Part shown: in pieces, positions 35,781 through 49,582 of the stretch
How the letters are laid out: every line of letters starts with the position of its first letter
Position numbering within the stretch: the first letter of the stretch is position 1
Assembly (NCBI GenBank): GCA_023846275.1
Contig: CM043869.1
Location: 35,490,737 to 35,554,736, forward strand
DNA from: Vanilla planifolia
Lineage: Eukaryota > Streptophyta > Magnoliopsida > Asparagales > Orchidaceae
Length of the DNA stretch: 64,000 bases
Direction: 5' to 3'
Program-made: the position numbers and the translations under genes
The notes under the pieces: model-generated
What the model was told of the DNA's origin: nothing
Seen by the model: the letters and a program-made list of their open reading frames with translations, nothing else
Database searches by the model: none

Positions 35781-36540
35781 TATTTAGCAGAGATGGATAA
35801 GAACTAATTAACAAGAAGATCTAATCTAGGCTCGTAAGAATTATTCAAAATAATGGTAATAGATAATAGACAATGTCAAATAAAATCAACCAAAAAGAGA
35901 AACTCCCACTAGAGATGAATGATAGTTGATCGATAGGTACATTTGATCAACTTGTGAGCAAAGTTAAGAAAATGGTCACTAAAATAAGGCAGAACAGGTA
36001 AGAACAAAAAGAGATGATGACTAAGCAGTGGCAGAAACATTCATGCGAAAAAGACATTCACAAAATAATAGCTTATAGTCATGTCGACTAGTGTCGGAGG
36101 AGATGATTGTGAAAAATTAGCATGGTAGTGCTTGGGTGCATGTGGTAGGGAAATGTAGAAGGTAAGCCAAGATAGAAATGTTTAGTAGAGATGGATAAGA
36201 ACCAATTAGCAAGAAGATCTAATCTACGCTCATAAGAATTATTCAAAATAATAGTAATAGATAATAAATAATGCCAAAAAAATCAACCAAAAAGAGAAAC
36301 TCCCACCAGAGATGAAGAATAGTTGATCAATAGGTACATTTGGTCAATTTGTGAGCATAGTTAAGGAAATAGTCACTAAAATAAGGCATAACATTCATGC
36401 GAAAAAGACATTCACAAGATAATAGCTTATAGTCATGTCTAATGGTGTCGAAAAATATGACTATGTGAAACATTTGCTTGGTAGTGCTTGGGTGCATGGG
36501 GTAGGTAAATGTAGAAGGTAAGCCAAGACAGAAATAAGAA
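35781..36540. repeat. Tandem duplication of about 395 bp, second copy internally deleted
   Basis: The block from TTTAGCAGAGATGGATAAG at about 35783 to GTAAGCCAAGATAGAAATG (36180) is repeated from about 36181 to 36536. The second copy lacks about 40 bases (the stretch after AATAAGGCAGAACA in copy one) and carries scattered substitutions. No coding frame is conserved between copies. Confidence 0.88.
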
Positions 36541-36799
36541 TAAACGTGAGATAAATAAAGATATGATAGTTAACTATTAAAATATTTGATAGAATAACTT
36601 AAAAATAGCTTAAGATAGCATAGTAACAAATAAAAGACCAAATGAGCTATTATTATTATTATTATAGTTGATTATGTTTATTTCTTAATGTATAGTTTTA
36701 TAGTGATTTTTATTTCATGAAAGTATTGACTCTTGTTATAATTTTTTTTACTTTTCCAAGAATATTGCCTCATGTTTTTACTTCTATTTAATAGAGCTT

Positions 36800-37110
36800 T
36801 CTTGGCTGGCATTATGGATATAATATCTATTATATCAAGATGGCCAAGCCATGCCAGAATTACAAAAGGATCCTCAAGAAGGATCGAAAGTGAAATCAGA
36901 TAACATAAGCTTGAGCAGGGGCTTAGGGATGGGAACCCCAGGGGCTCAGGTGAATTCCTTAAGGCAAGCAGCCCGAGCAACCCAATCAGCAGGCGCATTC
37001 CCGTCTCTAAGAATATGGGAGAAACGGACGGCCTCAAGGCCCCCAGCGAACCGGATAGCCGCAGCAAAAACACACGTCCCAGGGGGGTAGGATAACATCT
37101 CACGCACCAC
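36800..37110 (-). mobile_element. LINE RNase H C-terminal fragment
   Basis: A GC-rich island in A/T-rich DNA. On the minus strand, from about 37106, it reads VVREMLSYPPGTCVF..., then VRFSHILRDGNAPADWVARA and a tail APGVPIPKPLL. The HILRDGN.PADW.A core is the usual C-terminal block of the RNase H domain (RVT_3 type) in plant LINEs. One in-frame stop interrupts it just before the tail. No upstream polymerase part is attached, so this is a 5'-truncated copy. Confidence 0.75.
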
Positions 37111-38217
37111 CTGAAGTGATTGACATTATTCTTTTGATGCTATTCTAGGTTGCTACTTCAAATAATAGTTGATATCATTTAAGGCTTTTATTATTGATAA
37201 TTGAGTATGACTTTTAATTGCTTGTTAAAAATCAATTATTTTGTGGTTGTTAGTGATATCGATTTGGAAAGTTTTACAATCTATAAAGCATTTATATACT
37301 CTTTTTAATTTATTAACATATATTTATTGTCTCCAAAAAAATTCCTCTAATATTATTTTGGTTTATATTGGTAGTTTCCATCCCTTATGTTGTTTGTACT
37401 TCTGAGGTTGTTATTTAGGCATGGTTAGCTTTTTGCAAACATGTTTATCTTTCATAATCTCCTTATTCTTTTTTATAATAAATAATTTGTTCAAATTTAT
37501 TGCTACTTTTACATTATTTTTTATTGATAGGACGGATCTGTTCAATGAAACTTTTAATAGAAGATTTTTTTGGTATTAAATGCAGTATGCCTCCCTCTTT
37601 AATGTTTTATTTCTTTACATTTGATAAGAAAGATTAAATAACTGTTTTATTATAAGCTTATTATGTTAGAGATAATGGCAGGAAAAACGTTATTGGCAAA
37701 CATGTTTTTGCAAAAACATTTCAAAACATTATCAAGCAATCAGAAGAAAATATAAAAAATAAAGATAGAACTTCCTAAAATAATACTGAAAAAACTCGTC
37801 ATATCATTTTATCAAAAGAATAAAAAAAAGATTACTTACTATTGCTTTACATAAACAATTATTTCATTAAAAAATTATTAACAAAATATTACCAAACACA
37901 AATTTTAATATCATTTAACAATACTTCTCAACCCAACTAATTCATTAGTTAAATTAGTATTAATCAACAGTTGTCAAAGCAACTACCATTCTTATTGACA
38001 AAAAGATACAAAAGCAACTGCAACTGTAGACAAGCATTGCAGAAGACTCCACCTTTACTTGCCTTCGCTGCCCCAGTTTGCTGTAGCAGCGTGCACTTGG
38101 ATCAATTTAGCAATGCAGGACATGTTTCGCCATTGCTCAACTGCTTTTTATAATTGTCTGATCAATTAACTCTCAAATTGTCAATAACATTTCTTCATCA
38201 GTTCATCAAAGATCATT
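37111..38217. other. A/T-rich intergenic DNA downstream of the PP2C gene
   Basis: No gene recognised. The PP2C 3'UTR probably lies in 38200-38365, but no clear polyadenylation signal could be chosen. Confidence 0.4.
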
Positions 38218-38365
38218 TCAACCACTATAAAAAAAAATTATAACGACACAAATCAGGTCATCCACTTCTCTCCATCTCAATTGTTTGCACACTGGGAAGC
38301 ACACCTCCGCGAGCTTGAATATTCTGGGAGGCATACGTTGAGGAACCTGCGTCCGCTCTTCTTCT

Positions 38366-41158
38366 TCATCGTGAAACTGTCGGTCGTGTTGACCTCTTTC
38401 CTTCCATTGCATCTTTCTTTCGCTTGCAATCGGTGCAGAAATAAGGACCCTTGTACGGTTTTGACGATGGCAAAGGGAATGGATCAGAAGAGAGGGGGGT
38501 AGTCTCGTTAGGAACCTGATCGGTTTGGCAGATGGCGCATTTGTAAGGCAATGAATTTGTCTTCCAAGGAGACTTGCTGCCCAATCTAAAAATAAAAATA
38601 AAACAAAACTTCTTCAGTAAATGTCTTTCCTAAAAATAGTAATCTCATTTGAAACGAGAAATTGCATGCTTTTTACATAAAAATTGAAGCTTTTATATCA
38701 AAACATTTTGGGAAGAAAGACGAAAGAAGAAAACAATTTAGGATTCATTAATATAATGCTCACATAAATTCTAGTGACATCATACGACCATTAAAAAAGG
38801 AAAAAGGCAAATAATTTTGTTTCATGCTTGTTTAAATCAGTATAATTTTAAAAAATATGCTCCCTATCACTTTGAAAGTGTGGGAGATTACACAAGAACA
38901 AGTGAGAGAGGCACAAAAAGGAAAAAGCACATCAACAAAGTTTTTTGAAGGATGGAAGTTATCTAGGTTGTACTCCAATGAAATTTTAAATTTTTGGTAG
39001 TACAAGTGCAATATTTAAAGTTCGGTATAGAATAAGAAAACATACATGATTGTAGTATATATATTTAACTCTCCAAAGAATAAATACATGAGCATAAAAG
39101 TGCAATGACATAATCACAAAGAAACAGGTTGTTTGTGGACCAGGGGAATCCATATTTTGTCCACCATTTGTTTTACACCTACATTTGAACTTTGACATCT
39201 TTGAGAGGCATAATCTTTAGAAATCTTGAATGCATTGGACATATGTTCAGTCACATGTTAATATGTTTATTTGGAGACTTTGCCATGGGGCTATCCCTGT
39301 TAAGGTTATATTCTTTTATAATGCTCCAAATGTGACATCCATCCTTTCCCCCTTAATGATGAAGAACTCACTTTGGCACCATGCTTTGTTTGTCCATTTT
39401 ATTCTTTTTGAGATGGAGCAAGTATATCAGCTCATCATTGGGATATGCCCTCTGAACTTGCCACCACCTTCTACTTGCTATGGTGTAACAAGAATTGTTG
39501 AGTGCATGCTTGGCGTTCCTCATCTCTAGTGGCCCTTCTCTACTCTCTCAACATGCCTAGCTACTCGACTTCTTTCTAGAAGGATCGGGATCCACTTAGG
39601 CCATCAGCCCTCATTTATCCTATCCTAATCAGTAGCTTCCCCCTTCTCTTGGCTCATAGCTAATATAAGGTGAATTGTGATCACCTGGCCAGTGATCGTG
39701 GGTCTGCAATGATTGTTATCATCATTCAGGATAGCTTGACTTTGATGGTGGCTTCAGGCTGGGTTACTCCTTTGGCTGTGCCTCAAGTGATGGAGCGAGT
39801 TCTCTGTGAGCCTATCATTTTGGCACATCACTCCCTCACTTATGAATCTTATGTGTGGTGTAACTGCGATGCTATTGCTGTTACCCAAGTTTTCTCCAAT
39901 TTATTTATGCTGGTGAATCTTTATCTGTTTTTTTGCTAGGCTTTTATTACTCTCCATTAATTCTCAACACATGAGTTGATGCATGTTTCTCAAAGGGGGT
40001 AATTGTGTGACTCATTGAATTCTATTTTTTGCCTTTTTTCTAATTATATGTGAGCTAGGAGCATGGCCCTTTCCACTGACTTGGTTTGCATCTATGTTAA
40101 ACAATTTATTATTATTATAGGTTGCAGCCATCCTTTCAATAAAAAGGTCATTCTCTTCATGGAGCTTAAAAATCCATTTTTGTCCACCATTTATTTAGCA
40201 TCTATGTTAAACTTTTGCCTTCGGCATCCTAAGGAGACAACTTTTTGATATTTTGAATGCAATGGATTTGTGTTCTCCCTTGGGCTCCATTCACTTAGGA
40301 CCCTTCTTTGGAAGAAAGTGCCTCCTTTTTACTTTATAAAAGCAACTAATACAAAAAGTATGTCAAGCCTTATATGAGCATTACGTGTTGGTGAAAGCAA
40401 GAAAGAGGGCACACTTGCATCCTTCAAAAGCCAAAAAGTGCATAGAAGCCTTATATGAGCATTACATGTTGGTGAAAGCAAGAAAGAGGGCACACTTGCA
40501 TCCTTCAAAAGCCAAACAGTGCCTAGAATAAGTCCCAACAACACCCATGACAGTACTAATCCACATCAAATTAGTGAGGGATAGGGAATCCCTCTAACAA
40601 GAAAGGAGTTGCACATACCCAGACAAGGAGATGGACCTTAGTACCTAGAAGGTGGAGTGAAGTAGAACTATGCATAATGTTGGTGGCATCAATTAGCACA
40701 ATCATTGTTATGCTCTCAACAAAAAAGGAGAAAATGAAGCATTGTACAAATGCAAATTTTTATCTCTATATATCACTTGCACAAGGTCAAAGAGATAATC
40801 AGCGGCTTGAGCTATGGTTCTCCTAGTGCCCTCCCCTAGCTCCAACTTATGCCTTACCATGCTTTGAGCCAAGTAAGATCGCAATCATCATATTTTGTAG
40901 ATCCTACTGCCAGTGTGCATCGGAACTACCAATATAATTGGACAAATGTTTGCACCCAAATGACTCCCTACTTGCTTGAACTACTGATATGACGAACTCG
41001 GTAAATGCATTATCTTATCCAAACATCCAATAAAATTCAATAAAGGGTGTGCCAAAAGAGAGCACTCAATTGCTTCCTAATTCAGTGCATAATGCCTTCC
41101 TATGCCTCTCCCCCTATTTATAAGTAACAAAATATTAATGTATTTATTGTAAACTTAT

Positions 41159-41190
<32 letters not shown>

Positions 41191-44100
41191 TGTCTTTCAG
41201 AAAAAATTATTGTTTCTTCTCAAAGGTAAGAGAAAGAGTAAGCCCCTTCTATCCTTTCTTTTCTCTTTTATTCTTAATTTTATGTTTGAATTTAGTGTAC
41301 ACTCAAAAAAATGAATCTTAAGAGAGTCATTTAAAGTTTATAAAGAGACAGAAAGAAAAAATGAAAGCTAAAGAATTGTGTGAGCTTGTCCACTTGGTTG
41401 CAACACAATTCTTATATTGATTCACTAAGTAGCTTTAAAAAGCATAGGAATAACTAAATCTCAAATTGAGTAGATGAAGAGATGGTTAAAGATTTATAGA
41501 GATCTTGTTTTGTAGATCATTAATAAGTTCTTTCCATCTACTTATAATGTTCCTGCAATTAGTCAACAATGTCCCACATATGTCAATGAAAAACAAAGAG
41601 CATCTACAATCATGATGATATCACTTATAATCTTGTTATCTTGTACTCAATTAAGAGAGAATTTTATGTTTTTTTAACTAATTTAAGGATATGGTACGTT
41701 CTCTAATAGTTTAATTAAACTAATTTGATGGGTAAAGAGAATCTAAAGCCATGCATAATGGGTATTTGACATTTTCGAAAGAAACATTTCTTTAAGAGTG
41801 AATTTAAGCTTAATTGAAATATAATTTTAGATTAAAGTAATAGGCCTTTATATATTTAAAATATAAAAACTATATATTAAAGGTATTTATTCATTATTTT
41901 GTATATAAGAATTAGGTCTAATTTTAAAAGGTTGCATATGTTTCTATACCATAATGGTGTGAATAACTCTCCCATGGATATTAAAAGAGATGGTCATAAT
42001 AACAATTCACCATCCACTTTCACAATAGCTTGAAAAAATGTTTGAGTCAAGGTGGAGACAGAGAAGAAGACTACAATAGTTTGAAAGATATGCTTAAATT
42101 CTACAGATTATTATGGATAAATAATTAGTAACAAGCTTGCAATGGGCACACAATGCAATATTGTTAATGCAATCAAACATTAAATGAAATATTTATGCAT
42201 TCCAATAACTAAAATTTCCATGATGTATATCCAAATTCACAATTTGATGGAAATGGCTACTACATAAACATGTCCAAAGCCTTTGGCATAATCTATAACA
42301 ATCATCTAAATTGCATACAAACTTGGGATTCATTTGGGACCTTAGTACAAACTGTAAAAACTTAAACTATAAAATTTATTAATTGAGAGAGATTGAAACA
42401 TTTTTATGTTATTTATAAATATATGTTATGAGATGAGAATCTTCGTTTTGCAATGCTATACAATACACTTTCATTCTTATAGTTGGTGTCTAATTACAGT
42501 AGTTGTCTTTCTAGACAAAAAATTGCCTTCAATAATCAAAGATAAACTTATGATTTATATGTATTTTTCCACCCCTTTAATGATAGTCATTATAATTATT
42601 TTGATTAGATAAAAAAATGTTAGTTGCTATCAACTAAAATCAGCATTCAACTAATAACCTTTAATACATATTCAATGTTCATCAATTTTATTTTTTTTAT
42701 TTTCATCTCTTATTTGAGTTGTAATTCCAAATCCATCACTTAGTCATTTGAATACATATCTAATGTCCCTTTTCTTGTATTTAATATTTGTTTTCGCAAT
42801 ATCAACTTAGAAAAGTAAAGCCTTGTGACGTTTTATGACTGAACACTTTTGCCAACCATTTGACCTCAAGAAAAAGAATCTTTTTTTGTAGATATTTTAT
42901 ACAATAATAGTTTTCATTATAAGTTCACTAGTGCAAAGAGGATTTTCTCATGAAATTTATCACTGCACAAAAAGCCAATGCTCAGGATGCTAGGAAAAAA
43001 GGTGGCATTCCAAAGTGTATGGATCGATGGATTGCTTGAGTTGCTCAGAAGGAAAGGGTTGACAATAGCAGATGGGTTTAGGGCTGGGACCCCCATGGCC
43101 CAACCCCCAAGGACTGACTCTGAGGATTGGGTACAGAGATCCCACTCCCAAACCCATCGAATGTCAAACATGGATACAAGGATTGCATGCATCTAATGCA
43201 TTAAGTTCTTGTTAATATAGGATTTAAAATGTTGCCAAGTAAATTGTAAGCTACTTCAAAATTTCATGAGAGAACCATTGATGACATTTCACACTCGCTA
43301 TAAAAGAAAATTATAATTTAAATGTTAAGACCTATTTATTAATAGAACTTATAAATCCAACTACTTCTTAAGTCATGTGCATATGAAAGTTTTCATATAC
43401 CAAACTATCATTTACAATTTAAAACCTGTCACAATGGGAGAATATATTATGAAACCAAAGAATAAGATTATATGATAATAATATTTGACAAAAAAATGAC
43501 ACTAAAAGAAGATATTTGAATCTTAACATCTAATCAATCAACCTTTGTTCTTAAGTTGTATGTTGGGAGGTCAATATTCATCACAATCATGTTGTATAAT
43601 ATCGCATACATTTCGTGCTAAAATTGGAGAATTGTTTTTGGGCTTGCAGAAAATGCCACCAATAGCATATAGAAGGCATCACTATGGAACTCATATAAGA
43701 TACTACTTTGTTGTTCACTGTTGTATAAAGCATTGAAGTTCTTTTTTGTTTGTTGATCCCAAAACTGCAAAAATGTGATATTTAACATTTTTTCTCCAAA
43801 ATCGGCCCAATTGACTCCTAAACTCCATGTCAAAGAAGATTTAAAACTATACAACATAGTTGGCTCTAAATTACTAAAATGCCCCCATAGATACATCGAA
43901 CAAATAGCCCAACCAAAATGATTTGCAATTCCTAGGCATGATAGATAACTGTGACTATTGATCCATTATTTATTAGAAAAAAACAACTCACACACGAATT
44001 AATCAAATCCCACAAACATCTAAAACCTCATATGAAGACACAAGGCCCGAAATGATCTAAGTCTCTAAGGAACATGTGAAGGCGTAGCTAAACCCAAATA

Positions 44101-47100
44101 ACAACAATTGAAATGATTCAAGGTTCACATTCAACAATGAGGACTAATTGCATATCCAAATCCAACTTAGAGCATGTCAAGTTTTGCTCCAAGTTCATGC
44201 TAAAATATGACTAAACCTTAATACATTGTATCAAATCACCTCTTTAGTTAGAATGTTAAAAGTTTCCTTGAATGTTTCACGCCACAACAAAAGCACATAG
44301 ACAAATAAAGATTACTAATCTAAATTTAATGATTCCAAGATGTATAACCATCAAAACTTAAACAATATTGCTCTTCAAACTATAACGTTCCCCTTGCACC
44401 CAAAATGCACAAAAATTTGTTAAGAATTTTTTAAGTACCTCTTAGTTTACAGTGAAAAACTAGTAGTAGATGCATCGACCTACTAGACCTTCTTTCAATT
44501 TGGAAATGACTAATTTATTACATCTAACAATATAATGAATTTCAATCTCACAAATATCAAAATATTCTTTTATTTGATTATCAAGTTATAATTCAAAAGT
44601 TTCCCTCCCCAAAATGATGTTAATATTAATGGCATGTACTATGCAAATCATATCCATATAGTTAATGCACTATGAAGGGTGATAGAAGGCAACACATAAT
44701 TACTTCGAATAGGTATATCATCACAAACTGTATCATTATATTTCTTAAAATCAACGCAAATAATTTAAACTCATTATTCAAGCTAAGATAGAAGTTTAAA
44801 GGGGACACTTGCAATTTGAGATTTTTTATGAAAATATCTAACATTAAGAGTTGCTCAAGACAACAGGAGGTGAATGAAATTCCCATATTGCATGCTTTCC
44901 ATCGATATTTCAGCCGATGTGAGAAGATAAATACTTCAAACTTATATGCGTACAAAAATTATTTACCAAGAAGCATCACAATTAGTAGTCAACCAATGTA
45001 CAAAAGAAATTTTACTATGAGCTACATCTACACAACTTATACTATTTTAAATCAAAATTAACTTGTAATATAAAAATCTATGAAAAACATTAAAAAAAAC
45101 TTAGCAAATGTAGAAAAAAATTTGCTAGGGAATTGAGGTTTCTAGCATCACAAAATTATGACAACCCAATGTTTAAACTAGCATAAAAATTTTCCAAAAA
45201 AATTGAAGTAAATTTATTGTTTAAGTCTTATTTTCTTGATGCATGCTCTCGAAAACTCTACTGCTAACTCAAAATTAATAGATGTTATGTAGGTCAACCA
45301 AAATCAACCTAATTGCACCTCCATTGCTAAGTCATCTAAGATCATCTCCCGTTTTAATCTACTTCCATGTCTATTTTATGTTTCATGCCCAATAGAAGTC
45401 ATCTATGGTGAACTATTTTATAATAGAGTAATACTTATGCTTTACAAGTTATATCTATTGCATTTATCTTGTGTTTTGCTTTAACGTTTTATGCATTTTT
45501 AGGTTTTGAAAAAAGCTATATGCTAGACAATTTGTTACTTTTAGGTTCACAAGTTTATGTTTGACTCAAAAATTGTGTGCAATTGTAGGCAAATAAGTGA
45601 AAAGTTTTTCCTAACCATATACATGACCACATTTAGTTAAAACAAGCATTCAAATCATTATCATACCACAATTAACACTGAACTATGACTAGAGTTTTGT
45701 AAAATCTAATTTTTATCATTATGTTTATGCACACTCAATTTATGAAGTTGTCTACAATTTTTGGGCTGCAACATCAATCAAACTTGACATTAATAACTTT
45801 CTCTGATGAACTAAAAGCATGGACAAAAATGAAGCATTCGGTATGACAACTTCTCCACCAGCTAGCAGTTACAGCAATTTTGCTCAGTCAAGGCAACCTG
45901 GTCCCTCTTGAACGAATGCTAAATAGTATAGTCAAACAACCAAATCTGAGGAAATGTCATTTAAAAAAGCTAACTTGAAATATTCTTTAGTTGAAAGAAA
46001 TTAAGATTTCATAAAGATACGAGACAAAATGAAAACAACCAAAATAAGAAACTTCAAAGGGAAAATTTCCCATGTAAGACAAGAAATTAACTTTGTATAT
46101 TTATAAGTACAATTCACCAAGAGTGGACTACCTCTCTTCGAGCATTGCAGAACCTTCTTCAAATAGTTCTTCAATAGCTCCAACGGAAGAAGATTTAGGT
46201 GTGAATTTAGTGAGAGAACTTTGAGGCATACCAAAAAGTAGAGATCTGAACTTATTTCGGTGATTTCTAGGAGAGGATGGCACAGATGAATGATTAGAAG
46301 GAATGATATCAACAACCAGACAAGTTGTATCATCCTTAAGGCCACTTGTTCTCAAAGCTTCCTAAAACAATCATGTGGAGAATAAAAGTACCAAGAAGAA
46401 CTAATCAATAAAACAATAGAGGAAAAACTGCCTGATCTAATCAGTTACAATCAGCATCACTCACCTTAACAACCAACTTGGCAGCAAGTTCAGTTGGCAA
46501 ACCTCGGCAACACTTGGCAGCCATTTCAGATGACAGTGCATCCCAGATACCGTCAGAAGCTATAATTAGCCGCCCTCCAGACTTTGAAAGCTGTTAACCG
46601 CCCAATACATTGTAAGTAAAAGCCACAGAATACTGCATAACTTGGGCCAACTATAACTCACTTTAACTTGCTTAACATGAGGAATTGGAACAATGAACTC
46701 CCCAACATCTGTATCACCAATAGACCTTGAGAGGCACAATCCACCAGGCCAGCATCGAAGAGGACCAACCTACAGAGAAAAATCAGCAAGTATCCATAGC
46801 AAGGAAACACAGTAACAGAGCTCTTTGCCTAAAATACCTCCTGACCACCACAAATATTGAGCCTCGCTACTTCTCCTCCACTAGCCGTTACCCGCTCCCT
46901 CTCCTCTTCATTCTCTTCCAGCCTATGATCAACTGTCAGTAATGAAACAGCTCCACCTTGAGAATCCAAAATGCATCGGGAATCTCCCACGGAAGCAACC
47001 GTCACTGTCAACCCATCGATCACTACAAGGGTAGCCGTCGTCCCAGACGTCTCCCCTGCCATAAACCACAAATTTCAAGATCTCAGCGCACAAACTCAGA

Positions 47101-47596
47101 ATAAAGGAAAAATAGGATGCCAGGTTTGTGCCTCTCCGCTGAAAGTCAATATCAGTCTTCACGAATCCAGCGACCAGGGCCCGTGGAAGGGCTTGTAGCC
47201 ACTCATCCCTCCCAAGTCCGGGAGGAATCGCGCTCATGACATGGTCCAACAGGTGCTCCTTCGTGAATATCGCCGCCGATACCCCATTGTGTCCATCAAA
47301 GATCTACGACAAGAATAAGTTCAAGTAAGCTGCAGAATTTAACTATCAAAAAAGACAGGTAGCGATTGAAGGACTAATACCGCAAAGACAGAGAACGAAG
47401 TGGAGGGATTTCCAGGGATTCGATGGCATTCCGGCTTGACGAGGAAATAGTCCTCCCCGCGCTTCGCAAGTCCGGCGTGGCCTGATAGGACGAGCGGCTT
47501 GTCGGTCTTTTCACCTCGGAACTCACGACCGAGGAGCGTGGCGAGGGCCACTGGCTGAGGGCGCAAGGTCTGATCTCTAACTAGCTGGTTGTTCAT
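38366..47596 (-). CDS. Plant protein phosphatase 2C (PP2C 12/5/15-like), seven exons
   Basis: Coding exons (minus) are 47596-47381, 47303-47132, 47055-46838, 46769-46662, 46590-46465, 46361-46132 and 38585-38366; they join in frame to 429 codons plus stop. PP2C motifs are KRGEDYF (45-51), FDGHNG (74-79), SVGDSRCIL, TASGGEVARL, CLSRSIGDTDVGE, SDGIWDAL (250-257) and KDDTTC (289-294). D75/G76, D251 and D290/D291 are expected to bind the Mn/Mg ions that activate water for Ser/Thr-phosphate hydrolysis. The C-terminus has C373xxC376 and C407xxC410, a possible metal-binding tail that I recall from the Arabidopsis At1g47380-type PP2Cs, so the remote last exon belongs here. The junction before it (LEE|R|LGSK) is in phase. 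Intron 2 (76 bp) appears to be GC-AG; intron 6 is 7,546 bp. A minus-strand TATATATA near 47886-47894 could be the TATA box. Confidence 0.9.
38586..39229. other. 3' end of PP2C intron 6
   Basis: On the minus strand the intron ends in a T/A-rich tract and TTTTTAG before exon 7. No other feature recognised. Confidence 0.5.
39230..39960 (+). mobile_element. LINE fragment (zinc-binding and RNase H parts) inside PP2C intron 6
   Basis: The plus strand reads SHVNMFIWRLCHGAIPVK..., followed by ...WHHALFVHF. This matches the W...FLWR...ALPVK...H.LF zinc-binding region found after plant LINE reverse transcriptases. At about 39670-39910 a frame with SDRGSAMIVIIIQDS, VASGWVTPLAVPQVME and WCNCDAIAV follows the RNase H pattern. 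Stops and frameshifts are present. It lies antisense to the host gene. Confidence 0.72.
40367..40528. repeat. Tandem duplication, period 81 bp
   Basis: GCCTTATATGAGCATTAC at 40367 is repeated at 40448 with only a few substitutions across the 81-bp unit. Because 81 is a multiple of three, a spurious minus-strand frame repeats the same peptide twice. Confidence 0.95.
40529..42929. other. PP2C intron 6, A/T-rich part
   Basis: Contains a compound microsatellite, (TA)8 then (GA)8, at about 41159-41190. No gene or RNA recognised. Confidence 0.45.
42930..43200 (-). mobile_element. GC-rich island, possible second LINE tail
   Basis: This island resembles 36900-36990 on the same strand. The minus-strand words TGGGGGTCCCAGCCCTAAAC and CATCTGCT parallel TGGGGTTCCCATCCCTAAGC and CCCTGCT there. 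The RNase H core is not visible here, so the link is by nucleotide resemblance only. It sits inside PP2C intron 6. Confidence 0.35.
43201..46131. other. 5' part of PP2C intron 6
   Basis: A/T-rich sequence without a supported gene. The donor on the minus strand is GAAGAGAG|GTAGTCC at 46132/46131. Confidence 0.5.
47056..47131 (-). other. PP2C intron 2 with a GC-AG splice pair
   Basis: On the minus strand the exon ends CGGAGAG and the intron starts GCACAAACC and ends TTTATGGCAG. No GT nearby lets the conserved DFQRRGETSGTT stretch be joined. The 76-bp length is not a multiple of three, so retention would shift the frame and lead to an early stop in the following exon. Confidence 0.65.
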
Positions 47597-48470
47597 ATCT
47601 GGGAATTATTCCGGCGCCGGAAACCCTAGTCCATTCCCATGGTCGAAGAACGAAACCAATTCACTACAAAAGTACCATTTCCGACTAACTTTTCAGATCG
47701 ACAAGTACAAATCTCGAACTCGCTGGAGTAACCAAAGAGGCAACATTCCACTGGAGGATGTCTGGATGGTATGGAGGGACAGGGACGACCATGATAAGCG
47801 CGGTATAGTAAATTATTCGGACTTCTTTTGCTCGAATTAGAATATGGTTGAACCAAATCAAGTTGACTCGTGAGTTTCTTCTCCATATATATAAAACGCT
47901 ACGTATTTGTTTTGGCTGGTAAGATTTCAAAGTTAAAACAATATAATATATATTATTGTTTTTATTTTTTTGGAAAGTATAAATTGGGAGCTAAGTATGA
48001 TTCGTATACAAACCAAACAAGACCTTAATGTAAAACCAAAGGCAAAAGTTGTCCTCCCATCGATGGTCACTTTAAAGCAAAAGGTTGATCCAAACCTATG
48101 GCCCATCCTATTTATCAACTTTCCAAATCTTTCGGCCGTTTGGAGCCAGCTCAAAGTTGAAAAGAACAGCCACTTCATTTTGACTTCTTGCAATAGGTGG
48201 TTTAAAAATTGTTTTCTTTTAATTCTAATACTAAATTTATTTTTAAAATATCCAATAATTTTAATAATTTATTTTTTAACATAAAATATATTTTTGAAAA
48301 TTCATTTGTAATTATAAAATTTATAGCGAAATAGAATTTTCCAGTCCATTTTACATTAGAACTTTTGCAAATACTTGGATATTAATTTTGTTGTATAAAG
48401 AGTTTGTTAGTAATAAAAGGACAATTTATTTTTTATTGCAACAATTATTTTTGCATGCTTATAAAGCATA
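47597..48470. other. PP2C leader, promoter region and upstream flank
   Basis: The minus-strand TATATATA near 47886-47894 is a TATA-box candidate about 290 bp before the start codon. An open plus-strand frame at 47970-48284 has no recognisable domain and is not called. Confidence 0.4.

Positions 48471-49582
<1,112 letters not shown>

Noticed and set aside
38218..38412. Separate small minus-strand gene overlapping the PP2C last exon
   Set aside because: It is out of frame with the PP2C exon and mostly lies in its 3' untranslated region.
40329..40544. Minus-strand protein with a repeated peptide
   Set aside because: The repeat is explained by the 81-bp tandem duplication, which is a multiple of three. 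There is no start context or family match.
46929..47249. Continuous minus-strand frame running from PP2C exon 2 into exon 3
   Set aside because: After DFQRR it reads intron 2 and then exon 3 in the wrong frame. The spliced join restores the conserved phosphatase sequence.
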